This document shows, in pieces, positions 1 to 10,345 of a DNA stretch of 64,000 bases. Numbering within the stretch: position 1 is the stretch's first letter; every line of letters starts with the position of its first letter. The notes under the pieces are model-generated. The model was not told the origin of the DNA, ran no database searches, and was given only the letters and a program-made list of their open reading frames with translations. The stretch is taken from the NCBI GenBank assembly GCA_008694505.1, contig VZDJ01000174.1:8054817-8118816 (forward strand), in the 5' to 3' direction. The position numbers were made by a program, and so were the translations under genes. Source of the stretch: Cyanoderma ruficeps. Taxonomy: Eukaryota > Chordata > Aves > Passeriformes > Timaliidae.

Positions 1-3000
1 ATAAAATTCAAACCCAAAGGGAAAAAGAAAATTCTAAATGCATGTCAAACAAAAATCACGAGAGCCACACATCAGCAAATGAACATCTGCATTCCTACCC
101 ACTGCACCTACTAAAGCAAGAGCATACCCTGAACACAGAAGTTTAACCCTGGAGGCTTGGATACTGAATTGATACCTAACACTATCTTCATGACACTGAC
201 TTTTTAGTCTAGACCCATGGAATAATCCCTAAATTCCACTGCTGCCCGATTTATGCAATGTCACAGACAGTTTGGGTGGTTTGTTTTTTTTTAAAGCGCT
301 AAGAGGATTATCCTATTTCCTTAGAGCAGGAAAACATAAACCGCCCCCAAAATAATCCCATGAAGCATATTTATAGGGATAGAGAACAACCCAAAATATT
401 CCAAAGAAAATAACCTTTATGATGGCAGCTCTAAGAGGTGCTTTAGCTTCACTCAGAGTGCAAATCCCCACAGTGACCTGAGTGCTCCTGCACAAAGCAG
501 CAGCTCAGGGAGAGCTGGGCAGATCCTGGCCTGACTCTGCCCTGGTGGGGTCAGGAGAGGAACCTGCCCTGAGCTGAGCTCTGCTGCTCACTCCCGTCAC
601 ACACACAACTGTGACACCACTAGGCCACAGCAGGAAAAAGGAATAAACTCCACTCTACACTAGATGCAACACATCAAACATTGGGAACAAAACAAGCTGA
701 TTTTGTAGGTATTTAAGCATGAATAAACGTGCATCATCAAAGTGCCTTCACTCTAAAACAAGGCAAGGAAAATGGGTTTAGACTATTTTCTAGTTCCTAG
801 AGTAAAAACATGCACATGACAGAAATCTCCCCCATTATGCCCAGTGGGACTGCAGCTTCCATGCAGGAGCTTTTGTCCCAGGTTCAGACAATAGCATTGT
901 ACCGCTGCTAGCCCAGAGAACAACTGTCCACATGCAAAGAAAGGAAGGACTATGACTCCATAATTCAGGTATGTTATTAAGCTAATAAAACAAATTAGAA
1001 AAGCATGGCTTCACATTGCTGGAAAATCAAACACCTACATTTTATAGTTAGATTCAGGTTAAAAAACTGTATGCTGGATTAGGAAACACAAGAAGCCCCC
1101 ACAGAGATCAATATAAAACTGTAAAACTTTGTATGCCATCAGTGAAAAGTTAAAATAAATATGCGAATTGTTTCCCACTTCTTCTCAAGTCCACCATATG
1201 ACAGAGGGAATTAAACAGTACACAGGCACTAAACTAGACAAATATTCCTCAAGCCATCTTCCTCTTTGAGCTGACATGCGAGGCCTTAGCAGGAAGCCGC
1301 TCCCCAAAGCACAGCGGCGGTAAATGAGCGGAGCGTGGCAGGCCCGCAGTGTGCCCTCCCCCGCGGGAGGAGCTGCCAGGGACCGGCACGGAGCAGGGCG
1401 GCAGCTCCTCGGTGCCTCACGCGCAGCCCGGACCGCAGAGGTCAGGGACAATCCAACCACCTCAGCAGGGCTTAGACAGATTGCAATTTACACTAGAAAT
1501 GACTTTTCTTACGCTACGAGTGTTTCGCACTTTGTATGTCACTCCAAATGAATCGGCTCCGTGGTGGAGTCCTTTACAAACAGCTTTTCCTCACTACAGT
1601 CCCCACAACAAGGGCAGTGTGACACCACACAGGCCGCGCTTTCAGGACTCGTAGGAGCTTCACCAGCCACAATTTAAGGGTGTGAGGGGAGCTTGTTTTG
1701 GTTTTTTTCTTCTGGCAACTGCCAAAGCCCATAATGAAGATCTAACTGCCTCAGGGCTAGGGAGGCAGACACAACTGCAGTACAAAAGTACTGCTAAAAA
1801 AGTGAATGAGCTGCTAAATACTTCCAAGCGGCACAGATTAAAAACTAACAATACGGTTAACATGGGCTTGAGCAACTCCAAAGGGACAAAAACTACTTTA
1901 TGAGGTAAAAGGATACAGTCCAGATATTTATTTCAAAGTAATACTTACGAGTCTAGGCAGACAGTAAATAGATTAATTCCTTTTCTTGTCCTCCACCCCT
2001 TAATTTTGTCAAGTAAACATAATTAAAGGAGCATAGGAGGAGCATAACTAAAGGTTAGATGACTGCAGTGAGAATTTCAATCAATCTTCATTCCCCATTC
2101 CTTTATCAACCTTGCATGTGACCTTGCTGCATTGGTTTATCCACTTGAAAAACTGAAATGTCTTAGTTTGATGGGCCATTCTTGAGAGAAGATGTTTGTA
2201 ATTTGGAAATGTTCAAAGTGTTATACACAGGACACGAAATGGAGAAAACACTGTTTCAGAGCTGGTACCTGATCTTTAGCCATATAATGCTGAAGGCAGT
2301 ATATAAGTACATACTACTTCTTATATACAACCATTAAAGGTTTTAAATTGTCATTTTCAATGCCGTGTAATCATTTGTGCTGTTCAAATCAAACATTAAA
2401 TCTTTGAAAGCAGAAAGAAAAGCGGCATCAGCTTCAAATGTAGCCAAGGGTTTTAAAAACCCTCCAACTGTTTTGTCCGTGCATCTTTCAAGTTTTGTGA
2501 CTCCTCTAAAAACCCAGGCCAGATGGGAAAATGCAGCGGAGGCAAATACTTGTAAGAGTGCAATCCCAGAATATGGGAATAAGTGTAAGAGCTCACACTG
2601 ACTTTAGTAAGTTCTGCATGAAGCCCAGAATGCTGCTAAATTCACAAATAAAACCAAAAGTCTCCTGAAGTAACTCTAAACCGTTATTACAATTTATATT
2701 TATCTGCTTATGAATATATTCTCAAAAAAATGCCTGTAAGTCAAACAGGCTCCAAAGCACTGATCAGGAACTGGCCAGTTTCACTTTCTGGATTTACAGT
2801 ACAGAGAAGTCTTACGAAAACCTTAAAATCTGATCCTACCACACACACACAAAAATCCATCACAAACCCAACCAAAACCAGAAATAGAATCAGCAGTAAG
2901 TTTCCTCTGCAACATTACAACCCTGTATACTCACTTCTTATTGACTGAGCAATTCTACTTTTTGGCAAGATATTTTCATTTAATTAAAAATCCTTTTGTC

Positions 3001-3223
3001 AATTCTCAGTTTCAAAAAGGGAAAAATGCATCGATATTCTTCTCACTTCTGCCTAAGGACAATCATATGTCGCTCAAAGCCATACTTCCCTTGTTATTAA
3101 GAACTGAAGTTTGGATCAATTTAGAATTATTTTTCAAGTATCAGAGTTGTTTAAAACCCCTTTATTTGGGAGCACTACAGTGTTTACAGGCCCACAGCAT
3201 CCTGGAGATTGCAGGCCACCTAC
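1..3223. other. Probable intronic DNA of the minus-strand gene
   Basis: AT-rich sequence with a small CpG-rich patch at about 1300-1450. Weak exon-like segments on the minus strand are at 1949-1998 (donor GTAAGTA, frame ending GINLFTVCLDS) and around 1511-1660 (donor GTAAGA at 1510). Neither joins the upstream exons cleanly, so neither is called. The long plus-strand frame at 2941-3462 overlaps the minus-strand exons and is treated as an antisense shadow. Confidence 0.5.
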
Positions 3224-3283
3224 CTGGGTGTGGTCCCATGTTTGTATTTTATCATGGAGTTCAACAGTTGCATAAATGTTTGA
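3224..3283 (-). CDS. Candidate coding exon (60 nt), unidentified gene
   Basis: The minus strand ends with CCCAG|GTAGGT, a strong donor, and the open frame reads QTFMQLLNSMIKYKHGTTPR. Joined to the exon at 3373-3420 it gives an uninterrupted IENRFKD-QTFMQLL junction. Two acceptors lie 8 bases apart: CCATAG (exon end 3291) has the better polypyrimidine tract but causes a stop after joining, while GCGTAG (exon end 3283) keeps the frame. That is a weakness of this model. The peptide is weakly reminiscent of the first helices of ARID domains (F..LL..M...GT.P), but one residue is out of register and I do not claim it. No following exon can be placed with confidence in the remaining 3.2 kb. Confidence 0.45.
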
Positions 3284-3372
3284 CTACGCAACTATGGAAG
3301 CAGAGTAAAAACAATAAAATTAAAATAATTGTCTACATATCTCACTTCCTACAAGTGTCAAGTGTTACTTAC

Positions 3373-3420
3373 TCTTTAAATCGGTTTTCAATTTCTATCA
3401 CTAAAGGTACTTTTGAACAT
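3373..3420 (-). CDS. Candidate coding exon (48 nt), unidentified gene
   Basis: On the minus strand a pyrimidine-rich acceptor (CCTATTTTTAG) precedes this segment and an excellent donor (GTAAGTAACA) follows it. Only one frame is open; it reads CSKVPLVIEIENRFK and ends with GA, two bases into a codon. That phase joins the 3224-3283 exon across an 89-base intron, and it accepts the phase-2 end of the 5725-5752 exon. The peptide has a natural hydrophobic and charged composition. I do not recognise the family. The acceptor overlaps a perfect MEF2-type string (CTAAAAATAG on the plus strand), which I take as coincidence. Confidence 0.45.
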
Positions 3421-5724
3421 CTAAAAATAGGAAAGCAAAGCATGGATCTTACAGACATCTGAGCTCCATCCCAGGCAGGCAGCACGGAAGGGCCCAGCTC
3501 CACACCTGAGGCAGCACCGACTTCTCCAAGAGCACCCAGACACCGTGGGAGGTGCAGCTCCATCACCCCTGCAGGCACCGTGAGTGCCCAGCACCAGAAC
3601 AGCCTCCCCTCTGCCCCTCCCCACACCCAGCTACAGACCCAGCATGGACAACAGCTTCTCTCCTGTCAGTGGGTGGTAACTGTGCAAAGCCTTTCCTCAA
3701 ACTCCCCAGCACATCTCTGGGAGATCTGTGTTCCCCATCACACGGCCTGGAGACAATTCCCTTTCTCTGACAAAGGGCCATGAAGCCCAGTACTCCCTTC
3801 AAAGAGAAGCCTTAGATCCTCTCCTAAATAGAATCAATCCATATTTGCCTGTTTTAACCCTGAGACACTGTCCACAACATCACACCCTCGACAAAGACTG
3901 CTTCCTTCCCACTGGTCACATTTCACAAGGAGTCAGGATTCTGCGACTGGGGCTCTTTGAAGAGGTGTAATGGTGGCTCAGAGACCGAGCCTCCACCTCA
4001 GATGTCACTGGAATATGAGTCATTAGCCATGTTTATTTCATGTTTTTGCTAAGCTAGGTGTGCTGCTGGAAGGGCACACCTCCACCGAGCTGCTGTGAAT
4101 CAGAGGAGAAGACTCCAGTTAGATGGCACCATTTGGAGGGATAAGGCTCGGCAGGAAGAGGCCATAAAAAAGGGTCTTTGGCCTAGGAAAGGTGATTTGC
4201 TCAAACACACCCTCAGACAACAAGCCAATCTTGTTGTCTTTATAACTTGAATTCATGTTTAAAATTGAACAGCACAAGTACAATGGCAAAATCCGTAAAG
4301 CTTGTTTCACACAGAGGTTTGTGAACTCCAGAAGCAAAAGGCTTCCCCAAGAGGAAAAGGGCTTCCATTCCCACCTGGACAGTGGCCACGGCTCCCAGCT
4401 CTCTACAGCAGACAGGGAGTTACTGTGGATGTACTGCATCCAGGCTCTTCGAGCCATGGTGATTAATATGAATAACTATGATGCATGACTTGAGTCCAGA
4501 AAAAATGCAGTACTTCAAAATGTTGGCAAGACCTTAAGGAAACAGGGATTGCTTAATTTTATGTAACTATAAAAGGTTTAAGGTTTAGTCTCATTTATCA
4601 AAGACAAGCTTGATTATTTTGCTCCAAGAAAAGACAGTTAATGCTTACCCTAAATTATTTTAAAGGTAATTGACTGACACAGTGAAAAACCCTATTTCCT
4701 TTAGTTATCATCACTCAGCATTCCAAGACCCCGACAAAGACACCCCAAAGACTCTTCCCAGTCACAAAACTTCAACAGTGAAAGACTTCAAATCCAAGTG
4801 GACTCGTTAATCTGGGCCTTTCACAGTGATATTAGGTTGACACACGTGTGAGTCTGGACCTTCACATCATGCTGCAGCAATCCCGATGACATCATCCCCA
4901 CTCTAAAAGAGAGCTCTACTTTGTTCCTATCGAGATGAATGGCAAAAGCAGAGCCTTTGGGGCTGCCTCGACTCCCCAGAGCAGGAAGGGAACTGCTGAT
5001 TTAACAGCCTCTGCAAGCTGTGGGACAGAGCACCCCACGGCTCTCAAACTGCCTAAAACCCACACACAGCATGAACCACACACAGATATCAGGCAACAAA
5101 AACAGAAGTGAAAATGTCATAGGTAAGTTATCAATGTCTCCTTCATTGCCAAACCACTCCCTCCAAGAAACAACTGCCACCAATTTTCTAGAAAATAAGG
5201 TCACATTATCAAAACTCCTTTTTAGTCTGAAGTACTGACTAATGTTTCAGAAGTATAGTGAAAATGAGGAGGGGGGCTGAAAAGCAAGAGGCACTGAAAA
5301 TGATAATAATAATAATTGTTCTTGCCTTTCAGATTTTTATCTCCTATTTTAAATTAACAAAAAAAGTTGATTATATATATTATTACTATCAGAATAGTAG
5401 TAATGTGCTTCTGAACAATTAATGTCTTTTTCAGAACAGGCAGAAAACCTGCCTTACTTAAGTAGTAAACAACTATTTAATTTTATACCTGAAACTAAGG
5501 GAAACCTTATTTGAGTATAAAGCAACAGACACAGTGATTATGATACTAAAGCCCTGACAAAATACAGAGCTATCAAAAATGAAACAAAAAGTGAATTCCA
5601 TCTCACCAGCACCCTTAAGGACAATTAAATGCTTATGCCTACTGATTTTTAATATATATGAATGACACTGCACACAATCTAGCTGCTATTTAATTTTTAA
5701 ATGCTCCAACAAAACAAGTCTTAC
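3421..5724. other. Probable intron of the minus-strand gene
   Basis: No recognisable repeat or exon. It contains a CTCF-core-like string TAGATGGCAC (4120-4129) and short AT runs near 5300-5400. Confidence 0.4.
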
Positions 5725-5752
5725 CGAAACACTGCTGAGCTATTGGTTTCCT
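5725..5752 (-). CDS. Candidate coding micro-exon (28 nt), unidentified gene
   Basis: On the minus strand this 28-base segment is preceded by a good acceptor (TAACTTGGGTATTTTAG) and followed by GTAAGA. Read with two leading bases it gives ETNSSAVF and ends two bases into a codon, which is the phase needed by the next candidate exon at 3373-3420 (joint codon CGA). It is short, so chance is a real possibility. The main support is the matching phase and the position between the CpG-island donor and the next exon. I do not recognise the protein. Confidence 0.35.
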
Positions 5753-7076
5753 CTAAAATACCCAAGTTATGATGGTTATTTATGTATCTGCACCATTAAG
5801 GAAATGCAAGTTCACGACGTGCCATGAACATGTCCTGGTGAAATCCCAGCCCTACTGGGGGTCCACGTCCTTGAAGCAGCTGTAAAACTGCTATTAAAGG
5901 ATTAAGTGGAACAGAATCACCCAGGTACCTGTCAAATCCCAGGGCAGGGTTGCTCTGCACCCCACAGGAGCAAGTTTTTTAATAAGGCTGAAGCATTGTC
6001 CAACAGTTATGGGGTCTTTCCCCTCCATTTCCCGGGACTGGCCTGCAAAGTTCATTGATTTCCCCACAGGCACTTTGCACGCAAATCTGGGCTCTGCCAC
6101 AGCATTTTACAGATGAATAAATTTTATGCCACCGTGTACGTGTGTCCTAGACAAACCTCACTGCTTACAGTTTGTGATGTTAATTGGCAATTATATACAG
6201 CACAGAAAATAAATTTGTGCGCTTTGGGGGCAATGGTTACTATTTTCCTTCTAAGAAGCACCTCCTTCCTCAAACAAAATAACGAGAAACATAATCCCGA
6301 GTGGTATTTAACCACAAACTATACGTGCTCTTGATTACAACCCAGCCGGGGCCGAGTTTCCATTTCCCAGTATCATCCACGGTTCAGAACAAATAAGAGC
6401 GAAGACAAAAACATTACCACGTCCGCAGCGAATGAAGAAACTTCTGAACCCAGGTCCATGTTTCTGTATGATAAGCCTCTTACTCATACAAGGAAGAGGT
6501 TACTCTCCGAAACAACGAAAAGGAAATCATTTCATCCCTGGGCGTCTGGGGACGGTTCCTCACCGGGGCGAGCGCGGGGGAGCGGCGAACCTCCTCCCGC
6601 AGGGAGGGAGGGAGGAGAGGGCGCTTCCCCGCCGAGCCCTCCCCCGGCAGGGCCGCCGAGTCCTCCCGACGCCCCGGGGATGTCCCGGCCCCGGGCGGCG
6701 GCGTTTCCTTCCCCCCCGTCCCTTCCTCTTTGCTTAGTCACCCTGGAGCCCCCCGAGCGAGGGGGTCGGGGCGGCCCGCGGCTCCCGCCCCGCGCCCCCG
6801 CCCAGCCCCGGGCGGCAGCCGGGCCCGCGGGGCGCTGCCGGAGCGCGGGGCGGCGGCGGCAGAGGGGCGGCGCGGCCCCTCACGGCCGCGGCCCAAGAGC
6901 CGGCTGCTCCCGCTCCGGCCGCTCGGGCGCGGGGCGCCGCCGAGAGGCGCGGAAGAGGCCGCCCCACCGGGGCGCGGCGGGGAAGGCGGCCCCGCGCTGC
7001 CGGAGGGGGGCCGGGGCGGAGGGGCGGCCGCGGGAGCCGGGGCCGCCCGTCCGGCGGCCCTGCCCGGCGCTGTTAC

Positions 7077-7180
7077 CTTNNNNNNNNNNNNNNNNNNNNN
7101 NNNNNNNNNNNNNNNNNNNNNNNNNNNNNNNNNNNNNNNNNNNNNNNGGCTCGGCTCGGCCCGGCCCGGCTCGGCTGTGT
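7077..7180 (-). other. Probable exon 1 of minus-strand gene, mostly inside assembly gap
   Basis: Only the last three exon bases (AAG at 7079-7077) and the donor GTAACA (7076 downwards) are visible on the minus strand; the rest of the exon is hidden in the N run. The right boundary given is a guess. If the exon is coding, it would have to end after the first base of a codon to join the 5725-5752 exon in the open frame. The gap therefore probably hides the start codon or 5' UTR of this gene. Confidence 0.4.
7080..7147. other. Assembly gap (68 N)
   Basis: A run of N inside the left CpG island, flanked on the right by a GGCTC-type tandem repeat, so the gap is probably due to GC-rich or repetitive sequence. 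Two further single unresolved bases occur at 21782, inside a CAGGGA repeat, and at 49279, inside a poly-T run. Confidence 0.99.
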
Positions 7181-7225
7181 TCGGCTGCACTCGGCTGTGT
7201 TCGGTTCGGCCCGACTCGGCCCCCG
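7148..7225. repeat. Degenerate GGCTC/TCGGC tandem repeat at gap edge
   Basis: About 75 bases made of imperfect 5-10 bp units (GGCTC, GGCCC, GGCTGTGTTC). It lies directly at the assembly gap and just upstream of the inferred exon 1 of the minus-strand gene. The repeat may continue into the gap, so promoter length could be wrong in the assembly. Confidence 0.7.
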
Positions 7226-7259
7226 CCACCCTGAGGTCTCGGTGGTGCCTTTTCAATCA

Positions 7260-10130
7260 CGACCCACTGCTTTAAAAGTATTGCTGTGCCTTTTTCCTTT
7301 ACTGTGCATCCCCCAAATTCGGTACCATCTTCCTCGGCGGGGAAGAGACAACCACCTGTAGTTACAGGCTTTCTCAAACAAGCCCGTATCCTCTTCAGAG
7401 CCCTTCATAAGCTTGATTTCTTAGTTTCTTCAAATACTCTGAAGGGAGAGGGAAGGGCAGTTTCAGAAGAGGCATCTGACCACAGAACCATCCTCAGATC
7501 CCCTGGTCTCGGATGAAACCACCCTTGGCTTTACCTCACCTTGAGCAGACCAGTCCAGCCTCACCCGGTGCTTCCAGCTCCCTGCCACGATCTCTGAGAG
7601 AAAAGTGCTGTGGAAGAGGAGAAAATCCACTGTCAGTACTAGTCGAGCCTGTAATTTGCCATGTGCTATTTAGCCCTGTAGTGCAGCTCCTACTGTAGTT
7701 GCTCCCCAGCTCTGATCCACAGGATCCAGCACCAGTGCAGGTGTCCTCAGGTATCCAAGACACAGGGCTGGCAGAAATAAGTTACTACATGGGCCTGGGA
7801 CATAAGTTACTACATCACACCTAAAATACCTCCAGACATGTGTGTTCAGGTACCTGACTTGCTCCCTAAAGCCTTCTCCATTGACCCAGTGTACTCAGGA
7901 ATTACTCCAGCACTGCTGGATGTGTGGCCTCAATTCCCCTTTCCCCCACCCTTGTGTGGGTGCTTGTCCTCACTTGATCTAACACTTGTTCTACAGAACA
8001 AGTCACCAACAAAGTTCTAAGCTCTAAAATAAACTTTACATACTCATACAACCTGAAAAAGGAAACGTTGTGGTTATTACAACAGGCTTTCAAAAACTTG
8101 TAAAAATGAAACAGAAGTTTTCAATTATGAAGCACTGGATTGTGATCTTAAAATTAGTCTTTGAATAAACTATTTGATAATCAATATTTATATTAATATA
8201 CTGCTTATTGCTACAAAACTCAATCAACATTTGTTAATGAAATAAGCTATACAGTACCTACAGGGATCACCTTAATCCTCACCTACTTCATATGCATATT
8301 ATGAAATAGTCTGTAAATAGTTATTACATATATTTGATGATCATGATAACTTTATTCTATTAGATATGTAAAGATTTTTGCATTCATTTTACTCCAGGAA
8401 AATGGAGTCAGAGGAAGCTGAAAGAGACAGACCCTGGTGGGGAAGTAGTGGAGAGATGCAAAGCGAGCCTGTGCTGACTGGGTGGGGAAGTTACACATGT
8501 GCCAGGCAGGCACGGGCTGTGAGAAAGCAGAAGCTGCAGAGACTCTCTGAGGATTCTTGATGTGCTGCTGAAGTGGGATGCTGGTGATGATTTCAAAATG
8601 CTGACATCTGATGAAACAGCTAGTTCAGATTCTATGACTGTGAAATGTAGAAATACCTAAATCTGATACCATAGTAACTTGGAAGAAGAGTTCTTACAAC
8701 TGATTATCCAGATGTCTACAAATATGAAAAACAAGCTGCTTCAGATACTATCTTGATTTCTTTATTTGCCAAAACTCTATTTATATCTTCAGCTCATCTT
8801 TATTTGACTGCACAATTTTCCAAGACTACCATATGTCTTCGCATATTCTCTAAAGACTTTTTCCCCAAAATACAATTATTCCATCCCTCATCTATACCTG
8901 CGTTCAGACACAGAGCCACCAACAGAGTACTAGAAGCACTACAGGGAATTCTGAAATCACTATCTGTAATTTTAATCCATGAATTTACAGCTTGTAAGAG
9001 GGTGTCAGAAGTAGCTGGGATAATTATAAGATAATCCGCATTTCCTTTAATAAGACAAAAATACCTCCCACGCTGTAACCAACAGCAGCCCAGCCAGCTC
9101 TTAAGAAATTTGTGTTGAGTGCAGCTGTCCTCACAAATTGACACAATGTTGAAATAATTTATTACAGCAGTGTTTGAGAAGTTTACACCGAACTGGGCAC
9201 ACGTCTCACATACCTGCTGCCACTACCCTGGATCCTTCCAGTGCCCGGGCCAGGCTGGATCCAGAGCAGATCTGGTGATTCCAACACTCATGTGCATCTT
9301 GGGGATGACCAAGGACTGCAGTCCTGCTCCCAGTGCTGAATCTCACCTGGGTGCCAGTTATTAAGTCAGGACACACTGTTGTACAATCCTGGAGAAGCAG
9401 CAGGCATTTCTTTTCAGACAGAATTTCATCAATTATACCTCCTACTCTTCTGTCAGCAGCAAAATCCAGGCCATTTGTTACATAGCTTGGAAGATGGTTC
9501 TGCATTTTTAAACTTGCCTTTTGGTGTGGTTTCTAGGTTGTATCCGTTATTTTAGTTGACACTTAAGAGTGTCCAGAATGCAGTTTTTAGTGTTTATTCT
9601 GTAATATCTTTAAAAGATTGGACACTATACTTACACCTGCCCTCTGCCAAAGATAACTTTCAATCACATTTCCACTTTTTAAAGCAACATAACTGTTCCA
9701 CTTCTAAAAGAGAAACTGTGCAAACAGACTTTGTGAACAAGTGAGCCACAAGAGCCCAACCATTGAAAACTTTAGAAAAAATTCTCCTGGCTACTTTACT
9801 GTTATGCAATGGCCATCTGAAAGAAAACAAAAAACCTCATGAAAACTGAAGGGAAGAGGAAAGAGCAATTTGGTTGCTGTATGAAACCTTGGTACCCCCA
9901 CATGGTGCTTACAAGAGGGAGACGTCACTACACCACACAAACAACACAACAGAACCAGGGAAGGTAAAGAGGAGGGCAGAGGTGGTGATCCAGAGAGTGC
10001 AACAGTGATGTGCTCAGAGAGATTAAAGTGGCCAAGGCTCTTCCACCTGCAGGGGAGGAGGCTGAGAAAATATGATCAAAGCTTATGAAATATGAAGGCA
10101 GGGGCTGAGATGAATATGAAGCTGTTATTT
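7260..10130. other. Intergenic sequence, no gene seen
   Basis: Ordinary AT-leaning sequence upstream of the left CpG island. Only short chance frames occur, and I recognise no repeat family here. Confidence 0.6.
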
Positions 10131-10141
10131 GTCAGACTGGA

Positions 10142-10345
10142 ATGAAGGTACACACAGAGAGAGAGACTGATCAGGCATTACAAACTGCCCAAAGACAGGG
10201 CTTTTTTCCACAGCGGGTAATTCATGTTTGGAACTCCCTACCACAGGCTGTAGTAAAGGCAACAGTCAACAGGCTCAAAAAGAAACTAGTCAAACTGGGT
10301 AACAGGACTATACATGGATTAAAAAAGAGAATAGGCATGGAATAA
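10142..10345 (+). mobile_element. LINE ORF2 C-terminal remnant (CR1/L3-like)
   Basis: The plus strand encodes a short frame containing GFFPQRVIHVWNSLPQAVV followed by a lysine-rich stretch. This matches the terminal signature of CR1/L2/L3-type ORF2 proteins (FF.xRV...WN.LP..VV......FK..L), the segment that follows the reverse transcriptase domain. The copy is a fragment with no upstream domain in frame, and the similarity fades by about 10,345. It is an old, dead insertion. Family assignment beyond a CR1-clade-like LINE is inference. Confidence 0.75.

Larger units (their letters stand above)
6530..7250 (-). promoter_or_regulatory. CpG-island promoter of a minus-strand gene
   Basis: The sequence changes abruptly from AT-rich flank to very GC-rich, CpG-dense DNA and returns to ordinary composition by about 7,260. 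A 68-base gap (7080-7147) interrupts it. Immediately left of the gap the minus strand reads AAG|GTAACAGC, a good 5' splice site, so exon 1 and probably the start site lie in or just right of the gap. Transcription would run leftwards towards the phased candidate exons at 5.7-3.2 kb. No TATA box is seen, as is usual for CpG-island promoters. A plus-strand gene cannot be excluded from sequence alone, but I see no matching plus-strand donor. The long reading frames through this block are GC-driven and not believed. Confidence 0.65.

Noticed and set aside
2805..2833. 20-nt minus-strand exon (GATCAGATTTTAAGGTTTTC with GTAAG donor)
   Set aside because: Stops when joined to the upstream exons, and the acceptor lies in a simple TG repeat.
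3421..3430. Perfect MEF2 site CTAAAAATAG
   Set aside because: It is the complement of the pyrimidine-rich splice acceptor of the 3373-3420 exon, so coincidence is the simpler reading.
2941..3462. 173-codon plus-strand frame
   Set aside because: No recognisable domain, and it overlaps the better supported minus-strand exons. Antisense shadow.
4120..4129. CTCF core TAGATGGCAC
   Set aside because: Core only; the rest of the motif is out of register and there is no CpG context.
5894..6100. 68-codon minus-strand frame with a CAG|GTACCTGGG donor
   Set aside because: It could supply a phase-1 exon before 5752, but the acceptor is weak and purine-rich. Not enough to call.
6458..7234. 258-codon frame through the left CpG island and the gap
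   Set aside because: Runs through unknown bases and is open on both strands. Composition artefact.
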